A stretch of DNA of 64,000 nt from Streptomyces liliifuscus (GCF_016598615.1 NZ_CP066831.1:2418001-2482000); one strand, 5' to 3'; shown: positions 1-8,330, counted from the first letter of the stretch. Notes: generated by a model not told the origin, from the letters alone. Numbers and translations: made by a program.

Positions 1-332
1 GTCTCGACCCGTACTCCGCGGCGGGCACACTCGGCGGTGAACTCGTCGACGGAGGCGAGCGCGCGCTCCAGGACCCGGCGGCTGGGCGCCACGAACAGGT
101 CGACGAGGCCCGCCTCGACGTCCTCCCAGAGCGCGCAGTGGTCGGGCCGCAGCCCCCGTACGAGCAGTTCGCGGGTGACGACATAGCCACGCTCGGCGGC
201 CCAGCGCGCGCACATGGCGTGCTGGCTGCGCGAGTCCACCAGGAAGGGGTCCGCCTCCAGCTCCTCCAACGGCGTCAGACTCGCGATCGTCGTCACGCGA
301 AGCATGCCGGAGGCACGGCGTGTGTCTCCCAT
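1..332 (-). CDS. Conserved hypothetical protein, N-terminal part (runs off left edge)
   Basis: An open frame starting at the ATG complementary to 330-332 reads about 110 residues leftward without a stop and leaves the window. The N-terminus has the pattern MLRVTTIASLTPLEELE, followed by a segment rich in Arg, Glu and hydrophobic residues (RGYVVTRELLVRG, then DLFVAPSRRVLERAL). The layout, with a strand-helix start and a later LFVAP strand, recalls the resolvase N-terminal fold, but no catalytic serine motif is evident, so no function is assigned. It diverges from the hydrolase at 419; the roughly 86 bp between them must hold both promoters. Codon use is strongly GC3-biased, supporting real coding. 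Confidence 0.7.
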   Translation of the reverse strand, partial: MGDTRRASGMLRVTTIASLTPLEELEADPFLVDSRSQHAMCARWAAERGYVVTRELLVRGLRPDHCALWEDVEAGLVDLFVAPSRRVLERALASVDEFTAECARRGVRVE

Positions 333-418
333 GGCGTCCCCCCCTCACCTCCGGGTTTCGTCGCCGACCCTACTCCTGCCCGTACGCTCGGGGGGAGTCG
401 CGCGAAGGAGGCAAAGGA

Positions 419-1258
419 GTGCCGGTGGAGATCACTTGGTGGGGGCACGCCACCTGCACCGTCGAGGACTCGGGCGCGCGCGTGCTCACGGACCCGCTCT
501 TCGCGCGCCGGCTCGCGCATCTGCGCAGGCGCCGGGGCGCGCCGCCCCCGCCTGAGGCGGCGGTGGCGGACGTGGCCCTGGTGTCCCATCTGCACGCCGA
601 TCATCTGCACGTCCCGTCGCTGGCGCGGCTCGCCCCGGGCACCCGGCTGCTGGTGCCGAAGGGCGCCCCGCGGGCCGTCCCCGGGCTGCGCCATCTCGGT
701 CATCTGCAGATCACCGAGATGGCGAGCGGCGACCGTACGCGGGTCGGTGACCTGGTCGTACAGGCCGTTCCGGCGCGGCACGACGGGCGGCGGCTGCCGG
801 TCGGGCCGCATCGCGCGCCCGCCCTCGGCTATGTGATCGAGGGCGAGGCACGGACGTACTTCGCCGGGGACACGGGCCTCTTCGAGTCCATGGCGAAGGA
901 GGTCGGGCCGGTCGACGTGGCGCTGCTGCCGGTCGGCGGCTGGGGTCCGTATCTGGGCGAGGGCCACCTGGACGCCGGGCGGGCTGCCGAGGCGCTGGCC
1001 CGCCTGCGGCCGGGGAGCGCGGTGCCGGTGCACTACGGCACGTACTGGCCGATCGGGATGGATGCCGTGCGCCCCCATGAATTCCACGCGCCCGGCGAGG
1101 AGTTCGTGCGCCTGGCCGCCGAGCGTGCGCCCGAGGTGGCGGTGCACCTTCTGGACCACGGACAGCGTGTGCGGCCGCGGGTCGCGGGGTACCGGTCATC
1201 CCCGAGGGACGCGCCGGCCGGCCGGGGCGACGACGAGCGGGAGGGCGAAGCCCGGTGA
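419..1258 (+). CDS. Metallo-beta-lactamase-fold metal-dependent hydrolase
   Basis: A 279-residue cytosolic hydrolase of the MBL superfamily. It starts MPVEITWWGHATCTVE. The dinuclear zinc signature SHLHADHLH sits near residues 57-65, a YFAGDTGLF segment carries the bridging Asp, and the late PVHYGTYWP segment supplies the last metal histidine. This resembles the UlaG/NAPE-PLD-like branch rather than true beta-lactamases; the substrate is unknown. I chose GTG 419 because GGAGGCAAAGGAG lies just upstream and the WWGHAT strand begins immediately after. The stop overlaps the GTG of the DedA gene (GTGA), implying translational coupling. A second protein of the same fold lies 0.75 kb downstream on the other strand. 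Confidence 0.9.
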   Translation: MPVEITWWGHATCTVEDSGARVLTDPLFARRLAHLRRRRGAPPPPEAAVADVALVSHLHADHLHVPSLARLAPGTRLLVPKGAPRAVPGLRHLGHLQITEMASGDRTRVGDLVVQAVPARHDGRRLPVGPHRAPALGYVIEGEARTYFAGDTGLFESMAKEVGPVDVALLPVGGWGPYLGEGHLDAGRAAEALARLRPGSAVPVHYGTYWPIGMDAVRPHEFHAPGEEFVRLAAERAPEVAVHLLDHGQRVRPRVAGYRSSPRDAPAGRGDDEREGEAR

Positions 1259-1881
1259 GGGATGTGCTCGCCGCCGCGGTCACGACCGTGCCGCCCGAGT
1301 CCACCCAGCAGGCGCTCGGTTATCCGTCGCTGTTCCTGCTGGTGCTGATCGGGGCGCTGGTGCCCGTCGTGCCGACGGGTGCCTTGGTGAGTTCGGCGGC
1401 GGTGGTGGCGTTTCACCAGACCGCGCCGTTCTCGATGGTGCTGGTCTTCGTGGTGGCGGCGTTCGCGGCGTTCCTCGGGGATGTCGCGCTGTACTGGCTC
1501 GGGCGTCGTGGCATGAAGTCGAAGAACGGGTCGCGTTGGCTGGCCGCGATACGGGATCGTGCGCCGGAGGATCGGCTGGCGCAGGCGCAGGAGAAGCTCG
1601 CGGAGCATGGTGTGGCCGTGCTGGTGTTGTCGCGGCTGGTGCCGGCGGGGCGGATTCCTGTGATGCTGGCCTGCTTGATGGCCAAGTGGCCGTTGCGGAG
1701 GTTCGCTCGCGGGGATGTGCCGGCTTGTCTGGCCTGGGCCGCGACGTATCAGCTCATCGGGGTGGCCGGGGGGTCCTTGTTCAAGGAGCCCTGGGAGGGT
1801 GTGGTGGCGGTTGTTGTACTGACCGTTGTGATCAGCGTGGCGCCCGGTCTTTGGCGGCGGTTGCGTAGCGCTCAGCGGTAG
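1255..1881 (+). CDS. DedA/VTT-family integral membrane protein
   Basis: A 208-residue polytopic membrane protein. Hydrophobic segments lie at about residues 24-47, 55-77, 130-150 and 170-195. The segment SRLVPAGRIPVMLACLM, followed by a Trp-rich turn, matches the conserved part of DedA/VTT proteins, which act in lipid scrambling or undecaprenyl-phosphate recycling and in membrane homeostasis. The GTG start overlaps the hydrolase stop, so both are probably co-transcribed. The family is firm; the transported lipid cannot be inferred. A copy of a dispersed stem-loop element follows the stop and probably ends transcription. Confidence 0.88.
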   Translation: MRDVLAAAVTTVPPESTQQALGYPSLFLLVLIGALVPVVPTGALVSSAAVVAFHQTAPFSMVLVFVVAAFAAFLGDVALYWLGRRGMKSKNGSRWLAAIRDRAPEDRLAQAQEKLAEHGVAVLVLSRLVPAGRIPVMLACLMAKWPLRRFARGDVPACLAWAATYQLIGVAGGSLFKEPWEGVVAVVVLTVVISVAPGLWRRLRSAQR

Positions 1882-1909
1882 GGGTGAGTGGGTGCGGGGG
1901 GTTTCTGTC

Positions 1910-1976
1910 GTGTGTTGGCTGCGGTTTGTGTGTGGCTTGTCGCGCAGTTCCCCGCGCCCCTGAAAGCAGCCGTTGC
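1910..1976 (-). repeat. Dispersed GC-rich stem-loop element, copy 1
   Basis: On the minus strand this reads GGGGCGCGGGGAACTGCGCG followed by ACAAGCCACA, the same core found near 7460, 43740 and 47325. It lies between two convergent stop codons (1881 and 2009). It probably acts as a bidirectional terminator; this is inferred from placement and from the hairpin formed by GCGCGGGG and the opposing C-rich arm. Confidence 0.7.
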
Positions 1977-2008
1977 CCGTGGCCTTGGAAGAACCCGACA
2001 GAGGCGCC

Positions 2009-3109
2009 TCAGTCGAGCACCCTTGACGCGCCCACCGGCAGGTCCCAGAGGTTTTCCCTTGTCAGGCCTGCTTTTTCCCAGGCCGTACGTACTCGCGTCA
2101 GGGGTTCCAGGACCGGTTCTGCGGAGAGGACGAAGGTGGCCCAGTGCATGGGGGCCATGCGGTGGGCGCCGAGATCCTGGGTGGCTCGGACCGCGTCCTC
2201 GGGGTCGCAGTGGACGTCGCTGAGCCACCAGCGGGGGTTGTACGCGCCGATGGGGAGCAGGGCCAGGTCGATGCCGGGGTAGCGGGCGCCGATGTGGGAG
2301 AACCAGTGGCCGTATCCCGTGTCGCCCGCGAAGTACACGCGCCGGCCGTCGGACGCGGTCAGGACCCAGCCGCCCCACAGGGTGCGGCAGGTGTCGTGGA
2401 GGCTGCGCTTGGACCAGTGGTGGGCCGGTACGAAGTCGAAGCGGACTCCGCCCAGTTCGGCCGCCTCCCACCAGTCCAGCTCGGTGACGTGCGAGAAGCG
2501 GCGGCGCCTGAACCAGCTGCCGAGCCCGGCCGGGACGAACACCGGGGTGTCGCGCGGGAGTCGGCGCAGCGTCGGCGCGTCCAGGTGGTCGTAGTGGTTG
2601 TGGCTGATGACGACCGCGTCGACGCGCGGCAGTGCGCTCCAGGCCACGCCGACGGGCGTGATCCGGGCGGGAGTTCCGAGGATCTTGCGGGACCACACCG
2701 GGTCGGTGAGCACGGTGAGACCACCGATCCGGACCACCCAACTGGCGTGCCCCGCCCAGGAGACGGCGATCGTGCGCGCGTCCACCCGGGGCAACGGGCC
2801 CGGCTCGTACGGAAGTCGGGGAATGTCGGCGAGGCCCTCCGGGTCGGGCCGCAGCGCGCCCTCGCGGGCGAACCGGGCGAAGCCCCTCAGGCCCGGCAGC
2901 GGGGCGGTCAGCCGGTCCGCGAACGAGCGGGGCCAGGCGCGGCGTTCGCCGAGCGGACGGGGTTCGGCGAGGGGCCGGGGCCCGGCGGGCGGAGTTCCGA
3001 CGGCGGGTACGAACGCGGCGGAGGACACGGAGGACAGAGGTGAGGGCGACGCAGGGACGTCGGCGTCCGTGGTCGTGGTGGTCGTGGTCGACTCGGACTG
3101 CTGCGTCAT
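2009..3109 (-). CDS. Metallo-beta-lactamase-fold hydrolase (NAPE-PLD-like)
   Basis: A 366-residue protein with a Ser/Thr/Pro-rich N-terminus that includes seven consecutive threonines, then an MBL domain. Visible motifs are GHASWVVRIGGLTVLTDPVWS, the HxHxDH zinc signature in ISHNHYDHLD near residue 170, YFAGDTGYGHWF, and LLPIGAYNPRWW, which is typical of the NAPE-PLD/RomA-like branch (phosphodiesterase or lactone hydrolase folds). No signal peptide is obvious, so it is probably cytosolic. Its ATG overlaps the stop of the PLP-fold gene (ATGA), so the two are translationally coupled. The substrate is unknown. Confidence 0.88.
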   Translation of the reverse strand: MTQQSESTTTTTTTDADVPASPSPLSSVSSAAFVPAVGTPPAGPRPLAEPRPLGERRAWPRSFADRLTAPLPGLRGFARFAREGALRPDPEGLADIPRLPYEPGPLPRVDARTIAVSWAGHASWVVRIGGLTVLTDPVWSRKILGTPARITPVGVAWSALPRVDAVVISHNHYDHLDAPTLRRLPRDTPVFVPAGLGSWFRRRRFSHVTELDWWEAAELGGVRFDFVPAHHWSKRSLHDTCRTLWGGWVLTASDGRRVYFAGDTGYGHWFSHIGARYPGIDLALLPIGAYNPRWWLSDVHCDPEDAVRATQDLGAHRMAPMHWATFVLSAEPVLEPLTRVRTAWEKAGLTRENLWDLPVGASRVLD

Positions 3110-4347
3110 CGAGGGGACTCCCGTCGCCGAGCGTCATCGTCATCGCGGAGATCGGCGAATGCCGAGCCCAGCAGACTCAACGCGCGTTCCACATGCGGCA
3201 ATTCCAGAGGTTCCGGTGACGTGAGAGACGCCATTCGCTGCTCGTGGGTTGTGCCGAGGAACGGGCCGGTGGCCAGGCGTACGCGCAGTGCGCCGAGGTC
3301 GTCGCCGAAGCGGTGGCCGCCGGGCACGGGCATGCCGAGGCGGTCGGTGAGGAAGTCCTCCAGTTCCTGGGCGTCGCCGACACCGCGAGCGGTGAGCGCG
3401 GAGCGCAGCGGGCCGAGGTCCGCGTACAGATGGCGGCCCGCGCGCGGGGGTCTGGCGAGGGCGCCCGCGGCCACGAGGACGTGGTGCGCGGCGGTGGCCA
3501 CGCGCCCGTGCAGGCGTACCGACGCGGCGAGGCGCCGCGTGATGTCGTCGGGCTCGCCGAGCGCGTACGCGGCTGCCGCGGCGACCGGGGCCGCGATCCG
3601 GGCGTCGAGCGCGGTCAGTACGTCGAGGACGCGGTCGTGCAGCCGGGTGCCGGTGTCGTTGGCGGGGAAGCGGGCGATCGCGGCGGGCCAGCCGGGTGGC
3701 AGGAAGGGTCCCGCGAGGTCGGTCAGGACCGTGACGTGCTCCGGCAGCATCTCGGCGGGGCTCAGGAACACGGTGTCGTGCGGTTCGTGCAGGGTGTCGC
3801 GCCAGGTCTCGTCGCTGATCACGTGCAGCCCCTCGCCCACGGCCGCCTCGATGGCCTCGTGCACCACCTCGGGCGGTGCGACGGTGGCGGTGGGGTCGTC
3901 GGCGACGGACAGGACGAGCAGCCGCGGGTCGCCGCCCTCGGCGCGTACTCGGCGCACTGTCTCCAGGAGGGCGTACGGGTCCGGGACGCCGCCGCACTCG
4001 GCGGGTGTCCCCACGTGGAAGACGGATCTGCCCAACAGGCGTGCCTGCGGCGCCCACCAGGCCGCGCAGGGGCGCGGCACGAGAACGTCGCCGCCGAGCG
4101 CGGCGGTCAGTGCGAGGAGCAGTGCGGGGGCGCCGGGCGCTGCGGCCGTCCGGTCGCGGTCGGCGGAGAGTCCGCGCCGGGCCCAGTGGGCGAGGGCGGC
4201 GTCCAGGAGTGCGGGTCCCCCGCCGGTCGGTTCGGTGTGCGCGCCGGTCGCGGCCGCGGCGAGTCCGGGCGGCACCGGCAGGTCCTGGCCGGGGAGCGGT
4301 GGGCCGTAGCGGACGGGGCCGTGGCCTTCCGGATCGGTCCGCCGCAT
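3106..4347 (-). CDS. Aminotransferase-fold (class I/II PLP family) protein lacking the catalytic lysine
   Basis: A 413-residue protein with the course of a fold-type I aminotransferase: a substrate-loop region, a LLVLSVADDPTATVAPP segment (normally NPTG), ISDETWRDTL (normally DEvY), then VLTDLAGPFLPPGWPAAI where relatives have LSSLSKxFxxPGWRxG. The PLP-binding lysine is therefore replaced by glycine, so it probably does not transaminate and may be a binding or regulatory derivative. I chose ATG 4347 because GCGGAGG lies six bases upstream; a longer frame to 4488 has no such site and shows poor conservation. It is coupled to the MBL hydrolase downstream. The spacer upstream carries a 15-bp tandem repeat. 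Confidence 0.82.
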   Translation of the reverse strand: MRRTDPEGHGPVRYGPPLPGQDLPVPPGLAAAATGAHTEPTGGGPALLDAALAHWARRGLSADRDRTAAAPGAPALLLALTAALGGDVLVPRPCAAWWAPQARLLGRSVFHVGTPAECGGVPDPYALLETVRRVRAEGGDPRLLVLSVADDPTATVAPPEVVHEAIEAAVGEGLHVISDETWRDTLHEPHDTVFLSPAEMLPEHVTVLTDLAGPFLPPGWPAAIARFPANDTGTRLHDRVLDVLTALDARIAAPVAAAAAYALGEPDDITRRLAASVRLHGRVATAAHHVLVAAGALARPPRAGRHLYADLGPLRSALTARGVGDAQELEDFLTDRLGMPVPGGHRFGDDLGALRVRLATGPFLGTTHEQRMASLTSPEPLELPHVERALSLLGSAFADLRDDDDARRRESPR

Positions 4348-4384
4348 ATGTGCCTCCGCGCAGTGATCCGCGGACCGGCCGTCG

Positions 4385-4440
4385 TTCCGTGGACCGCGCC
4401 TCCGTGGATCGCCGATCCGTGGACGCCGGTCCGTGGTCCG
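4385..4440. repeat. 15-bp imperfect tandem repeat in promoter spacer
   Basis: Four units around the core TCCGTGGAY begin at about 4385, 4400, 4415 and 4429, with a weaker fifth near 4366. The array lies 38 bp upstream of the PLP-fold gene start, so it could overlap that promoter. Confidence 0.7.
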
Positions 4441-4521
4441 TCGTGGTTCCCACGGTGCCTGTCGTGCCCCTGTGCTTCGAGTATCCAAGGCTCTGCTTAC
4501 CCAGTGGATCGGGTCGCCAAC

Positions 4522-5286
4522 TCAGCCGTTCGAGGAGGACTCCCGGCGGAGCAGTCTGTGGGCGGCGGCGCCGGCCGCGCCCGCGATGAGGACTCCGCCC
4601 GTGACCAGGGCGAGGGTGGAGTCGGTGAAGGTGCCTCCCTCGCCCGCCTGCACCCCGTGCTTGACCGCGGCTCCGCCGTCACGGGAGTCCTCGAGACGGG
4701 ATGCGTCGTGGGAGCCCTCGCGGGAGGCGTCACGCGAGCCGTCACGGGAGGCATCGCCCGAGCCGTCACGGGAGGCGTCGCCCGAGCCCTCGCGGGAGCC
4801 GTCGCGGGACGCCGTGAAGGACGCGCTCCACTGCTTGCCCTGGCCACCGGGCGCGGCCGGGCAGGTGCCGTCGACGCTCCAGTCGGAGCCCTTGCCTGCC
4901 GCGTCGTCCCTGCCGACGGCACCGTCCTTGCCGACGGTGTCGTCCTTGGCGAGGGTGTCGGGCCCGCCCTCCTCGAAGTTCTCGGCGGGTGCGATACGGG
5001 CGGTGCCGCTGTAGGCCGGGCCGCCCGCGGCGTCCTCCTCGCCTCCGGTCCTGTGCAGCTGGACGGTGCCGTGCTCGAAGGCCCGCGAGGTGGCGTCGAT
5101 GGTCTCGGGCGCCGGACCGCCCGTCGGTTCGCAGGCCACGGAGACGGTGACCGTGCCGCCCGGGGCCACCGTGCGGGGGCTGACCTCCGCCCCCGGGTTC
5201 TCGGCGGCCGCCGCGGTGGTGGTGCCCAGGGCTACGGCGGTGAGGGCGGTGGCGGACAGGGCGCGGACGGTACGGCGCATGCGCAT
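4522..5286 (-). CDS. Secreted, C-terminally anchored protein with Asp/Ser/Arg/Gly repeats
   Basis: A 254-residue exported protein. Residues 1-26 form a Sec signal (MRMRRTVRALSAT, then a hydrophobic core ending AAAA). An immunoglobulin-like segment follows (GGTVTVSVACEP). Residues of about 155-195 are low-complexity hexapeptide repeats of the type DASRDG/GSGDAS. The motif GVQAGEGG precedes a hydrophobic helix (LALVTGGVLIAGAAGAAA) and an RR tail, as in many Streptomyces wall-associated proteins. No LPxTG was found. I chose ATG 5286 because AAGGAG lies upstream; an in-frame ATG at 5280 is possible. Function unknown; probably surface-exposed. Confidence 0.82.
   Translation of the reverse strand: MRMRRTVRALSATALTAVALGTTTAAAAENPGAEVSPRTVAPGGTVTVSVACEPTGGPAPETIDATSRAFEHGTVQLHRTGGEEDAAGGPAYSGTARIAPAENFEEGGPDTLAKDDTVGKDGAVGRDDAAGKGSDWSVDGTCPAAPGGQGKQWSASFTASRDGSREGSGDASRDGSGDASRDGSRDASREGSHDASRLEDSRDGGAAVKHGVQAGEGGTFTDSTLALVTGGVLIAGAAGAAAHRLLRRESSSNG
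4681..4815 (-). repeat. Coding hexapeptide repeat (DASRDG-type) in secreted protein
   Basis: The DNA encodes consecutive degenerate units alternating Asp-Ala-Ser-Arg and Gly-Ser-Arg/Gly-Glu/Asp. Units of about 18 bp recur with silent changes, suggesting slipped-strand expansion followed by drift. The segment is strongly charged and probably disordered. Confidence 0.75.
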
Positions 5287-5482
5287 GGGCTCGGGCTCCT
5301 TCGGCCGGCGGCTGGGGACCCCCACGCCCGTGGACGGCGGCGGAGGCGGGGCACGACCGACATGCCCCGCAGCCCATCAGAGCCCGGCCGCCGCCCGGGC
5401 GCGCGCGGCCGGACACCATTCGTGCCACACGGACGCCCGAGCGGGTGACACGTCACGGACGACGTACCGGTGCGGTTCGACG

Positions 5483-6199
5483 TCAGTTCGACAGGGAGAC
5501 CAGCTCCTGTTCCAGGCCGCGGCCGCGTGAGTCCACGAGGGCCGAGGCGACCTCGGACAGTTTGCGGTTGGTGCCCTGCGAGATGCGGCGCAGGACCTTG
5601 AAGGCCGCGTCCGCGTCGCAGGCCAGCACATGCATGACGATGCCGCACGCCTGGTCGACGACGGGGCGGGTGCGCATCGCGGCGCCGAGCTGGTCGAGCT
5701 CGGTGAGCGCGGCGCGGTAGGAGCGGTCACGGACGAGAGCGGTCGCGGCGAGATCACCGAGAGCCCGGGCGGGCCCGTGCGGGGCGTCCTCCAGGCCGCC
5801 CGCACGGAAGCTGTAGAGGCTGAGGGTGACCGTCAGGCCCGCCCGGCGAAAGGGAAGGGTGACACTGGAGCGCACGCCGGAGTCCAGCGCCATGGCCCGG
5901 TACTGCGGCCAGCGCTCCTCGCGCAGCAGGTCGCCCGACTCGACGGGCTCACCGCGCTCCAGTGCGGCCGGGATCGGGCCCTCGCCGGAGCGGAGCTGCA
6001 TCGAGACGAGCGCGGCGAGATCCGGGTGCGTCACCGCGGCCGGCCTCTCCGTGCCGCCGTCGGAGACGGTGGTGCCCGCGCCGCAGCAGTCCGTCGTGCA
6101 GCGGACGGCCTGCTCGGCGAGTTCCGACAGCCGACGACCCGGAAGTGCAGATTCCGGAGATGCCGTCCCGCGGTGGCCGAGATGTTCCGTATCCGGCAT
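5483..6199 (-). CDS. GAF-ANTAR RNA-binding response regulator
   Basis: A 238-residue regulator. A GAF-like domain spans roughly residues 50-160. A C-terminal ANTAR domain covers about 165-225, seen in LGAAMRTRPVVDQACGIVMH, then a helix with FKVLRRISQGTNRKLSEVA. ANTAR domains bind paired hexaloop RNA hairpins and cause antitermination; the GAF domain should sense a ligand. I chose ATG 6199 because GAGGAGG lies eight bases upstream; the GTG at 6208 sits too close to that site. It diverges from the PAS-GAF gene at 6311 across a 111-bp shared promoter region, so the two may form one signalling unit. Confidence 0.9.
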   Translation of the reverse strand: MPDTEHLGHRGTASPESALPGRRLSELAEQAVRCTTDCCGAGTTVSDGGTERPAAVTHPDLAALVSMQLRSGEGPIPAALERGEPVESGDLLREERWPQYRAMALDSGVRSSVTLPFRRAGLTVTLSLYSFRAGGLEDAPHGPARALGDLAATALVRDRSYRAALTELDQLGAAMRTRPVVDQACGIVMHVLACDADAAFKVLRRISQGTNRKLSEVASALVDSRGRGLEQELVSLSN

Positions 6200-6310
6200 G
6201 TTTCGCACCTCCTCGTTCCTCCGCCTTCCCGCTCACCTGCGGAGAAAACGACGTCGAGGCGTTCCACCCCGGCCTCCCCGGGCGCGCTCGTGACGAGCTA
6301 CGTTCATGGC

Positions 6311-7441
6311 ATGGCGCAGACGGAAGAATTCGGTGAGGAACTTGCGGATTTCGTGCGCCGTGTCGCGGAGTTGAAGGCGGCACGGTCCGTGCCCCACGAC
6401 GACCTGCCCACCGTGCTGGACACTGCGATCTTCGAACTCGACCATGTGGCCGACCAGTTGTGGCCGTGGTACGAGCGCCTCACGGCAACCGGCACGGCGA
6501 CCACGTCCTCCGCCGACCGTCAGGAACAGCAGCTCCTGAAGGGGATCTTCCAACGGCTGCCGCTGCCCGTCGCGCTGATCGACCGCGAGACGGTGGTCCG
6601 CAGGCTGAACTTCGCGGGAACCAACTTCACGGGTGTCAGGGCGGGTTACGCGACGGGCCGCCCGCTCACCGGCTTCCTCGCACACCCGGACCGGGCCGCG
6701 TTCCGCTCGCAGACCGCAGCGGTGGCACGCGGTGACGGCGACCGCAGTCTCACGGTCCATCTTCAGCAGCGCCCCGATGTTCCCGTGCACGCGACACTCA
6801 CCGCGCTGCGGCCGGGCGGCGAGCCGCGTACCGCCGTACTCGTGGTGCTCCAGTCCGCCGGAGCACGGACACCGTCGGCCGGGGGCGGCCCCGGCCCCGT
6901 GCCGGACCTCGGCGAGACGACACGGCACGCGACGCTGATGGACCTGCTGGACGAGATGACCACGGCCCTGCTCAGCGAGCCCGCCAGGACCCGGGCCGCC
7001 GTGCTGGAGCGGGCGGCCCGGGTGCTGCACGGGCGGTTCGCGGACTGGGTGGTGGCGGACGAGGGAGCCGTACAGCTGTGCCGTACGACCGTCCTCGGAC
7101 CGGCGGACCAGCGGGACGTACGGGCCGAGGACCTGGAGGCGCAGAACCCTGCCGCGTGCCCCCTCGTGGTCGAGGCGGCACGCGGCGGTTCCACGGCCCT
7201 TCAGGTACGCCCGGAGGACCCGGACGCCTTCGGCCGCGACGCCTCCGACGCCCCCGTCCTGGTCCGCGCGAACGTCACGTCCCTCCTCTGCGTCCCCCTC
7301 ACCCTCGACGGCGCGGTCCAGGGCGTCCTCACCCTCTTCCGCACCGGCCCCCGCCTGGCCTTCTCCATGGCAGAGGCCCAGACAATGGACATGATGTCCC
7401 GCCACATAGCCCTGACGATGGCCAACTTGGACCGAAGGTAG
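6311..7441 (+). CDS. PAS-GAF sensory protein without output domain
   Basis: A 376-residue cytosolic sensor. After an N-terminal helical region, a PAS domain spans about residues 75-185 (LLKGIFQRLPLPVALIDRE and following) and a GAF domain about 215-375 (ending AEAQTMDMMSRHIALTMANLD). No kinase, cyclase, phosphatase or DNA-binding module follows, so it must act through a partner. The start ATG 6311 follows a GAGC-containing leader only weakly like a ribosome site. It is divergent from the GAF-ANTAR regulator and convergent with the sigma-factor gene, suggesting a role in the same stress circuit. Confidence 0.85.
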   Translation: MAQTEEFGEELADFVRRVAELKAARSVPHDDLPTVLDTAIFELDHVADQLWPWYERLTATGTATTSSADRQEQQLLKGIFQRLPLPVALIDRETVVRRLNFAGTNFTGVRAGYATGRPLTGFLAHPDRAAFRSQTAAVARGDGDRSLTVHLQQRPDVPVHATLTALRPGGEPRTAVLVVLQSAGARTPSAGGGPGPVPDLGETTRHATLMDLLDEMTTALLSEPARTRAAVLERAARVLHGRFADWVVADEGAVQLCRTTVLGPADQRDVRAEDLEAQNPAACPLVVEAARGGSTALQVRPEDPDAFGRDASDAPVLVRANVTSLLCVPLTLDGAVQGVLTLFRTGPRLAFSMAEAQTMDMMSRHIALTMANLDRR

Positions 7442-7446
7442 CTCGG

Positions 7447-7522
7447 GCGCCCTTCAGGGGCGCGGGGAACTGCGCGACCAGCCACAACGAACCCGCAGCC
7501 GACAACGAGACCGCAGCCCCCG
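7447..7522 (+). repeat. Dispersed GC-rich stem-loop element, copy 2
   Basis: It contains GCGCCCTTCAGGGGCGCGGG then GAACTGCGCGACCAGCCACA, matching the other copies. GCGCCCCT and AGGGGCGC pair into a hairpin. It lies between the convergent stops at 7441 and 7539, so it is probably a terminator for both. Confidence 0.75.
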
Positions 7523-7538
7523 CCAAACCGCCGGAGGC

Positions 7539-8330
7539 TCACGCAACGTCTTGCAGAACCTGCTCCCGCAACCGACTGCAACACCGGCTGATCAGCCGGG
7601 ACACGTGCATCTGCGAGATCCCGAGCTGCTCCGCGATCCGACTCTGCGTCATGTCCGCGAAGAACCGCATGTACAGGATGGCCTGTTCACGCTCGGGCAA
7701 CGCCTGCAACCGCGGCTTGACCGCCTCACGGTCGATGACGATGTCGAGCGCCGGATCGGCCGAGCCGAGCGCGTCGCTCAGCGAGTATCCGTCCTCGCTG
7801 CCCGGGAGTTCGGCGTCGAGCGAGAGCGCCGTGAAGCTCTCCAGGGCCTCCAGACCGGCGCGTACGTCGTCCTCGCTCATCTGCGCGTGCTCGGCGATCT
7901 CGGCGACCGTGGGCCGGCGGCCCGGGATGGTCTGGGAGAGGTCCTGGCGGGCGAAGCGGACGCGGTTGCGCAGGTCCTGGACCCGGCGGGGTACGTGCAG
8001 GGTCCACATGTGGTCACGGAAGTGGCGCTTCACCTCACCCGTGATGGTCGGTACGGCATAGCTCTCGAAGGCGTTGCCGAGTTCGGGGTCGTAGCGGTCG
8101 ACGGCCTTGACCAGGCCCATGGCAGCGACCTGCCGCAGGTCGTCGTAGCTCTCGCCGCGGTTCCGGAATCGGCCTGCCAGGCGGTTCGCCATGGGCAGCC
8201 AGGCCTCGATGATCTGCTCTCGGAGAGTGTCGCGCAGCCGGCCCGGAGGCAACGAAGCGAGCCTGCGGAAGTCCTCCGCGGTGTCCGGGGCGTCGTCATG
8301 AGGGTGCTTGGCGCTCGCGTGAGTTCGCAT
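7539..8330 (-). CDS. RNA polymerase sigma factor, SigB/SigF/SigG family
   Basis: A 263-residue group 3 sigma factor of the stress and sporulation type. Region 2 is seen in ANRLAGRFRNRGESYDDLRQ then GLVKAVDRYDPELGNAFESY. Region 3 starts GEVKRHFRDHMWTLHVPRR. Region 4 ends with the helix-turn-helix ITQ-like MTQSRIAEQLGISQMHVSRL. Family members are usually controlled by an anti-sigma/anti-anti-sigma switch, but no anti-sigma gene is adjacent. I chose ATG 8330, where the conserved MRTHASAKH region begins and a GGGAG lies upstream. SigB-type promoter candidates occur before genes at 8903, 9406 and the gas vesicle operon, which could be targets. Confidence 0.95.
   Translation of the reverse strand: MRTHASAKHPHDDAPDTAEDFRRLASLPPGRLRDTLREQIIEAWLPMANRLAGRFRNRGESYDDLRQVAAMGLVKAVDRYDPELGNAFESYAVPTITGEVKRHFRDHMWTLHVPRRVQDLRNRVRFARQDLSQTIPGRRPTVAEIAEHAQMSEDDVRAGLEALESFTALSLDAELPGSEDGYSLSDALGSADPALDIVIDREAVKPRLQALPEREQAILYMRFFADMTQSRIAEQLGISQMHVSRLISRCCSRLREQVLQDVA

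Noticed and set aside
5210..5290. Sortase LPxTG anchor in the secreted repeat protein
   Set aside because: No LPxTG or LAxTG precedes the C-terminal hydrophobic segment; only GVQAGEGG is present.
3244..5448. A 734-codon plus-strand open frame opposite the PLP-fold and secreted protein genes
   Set aside because: Composition is Gly/Arg/Ala-rich without recognisable folds, and the minus-strand genes have motifs, ribosome sites and coupling.
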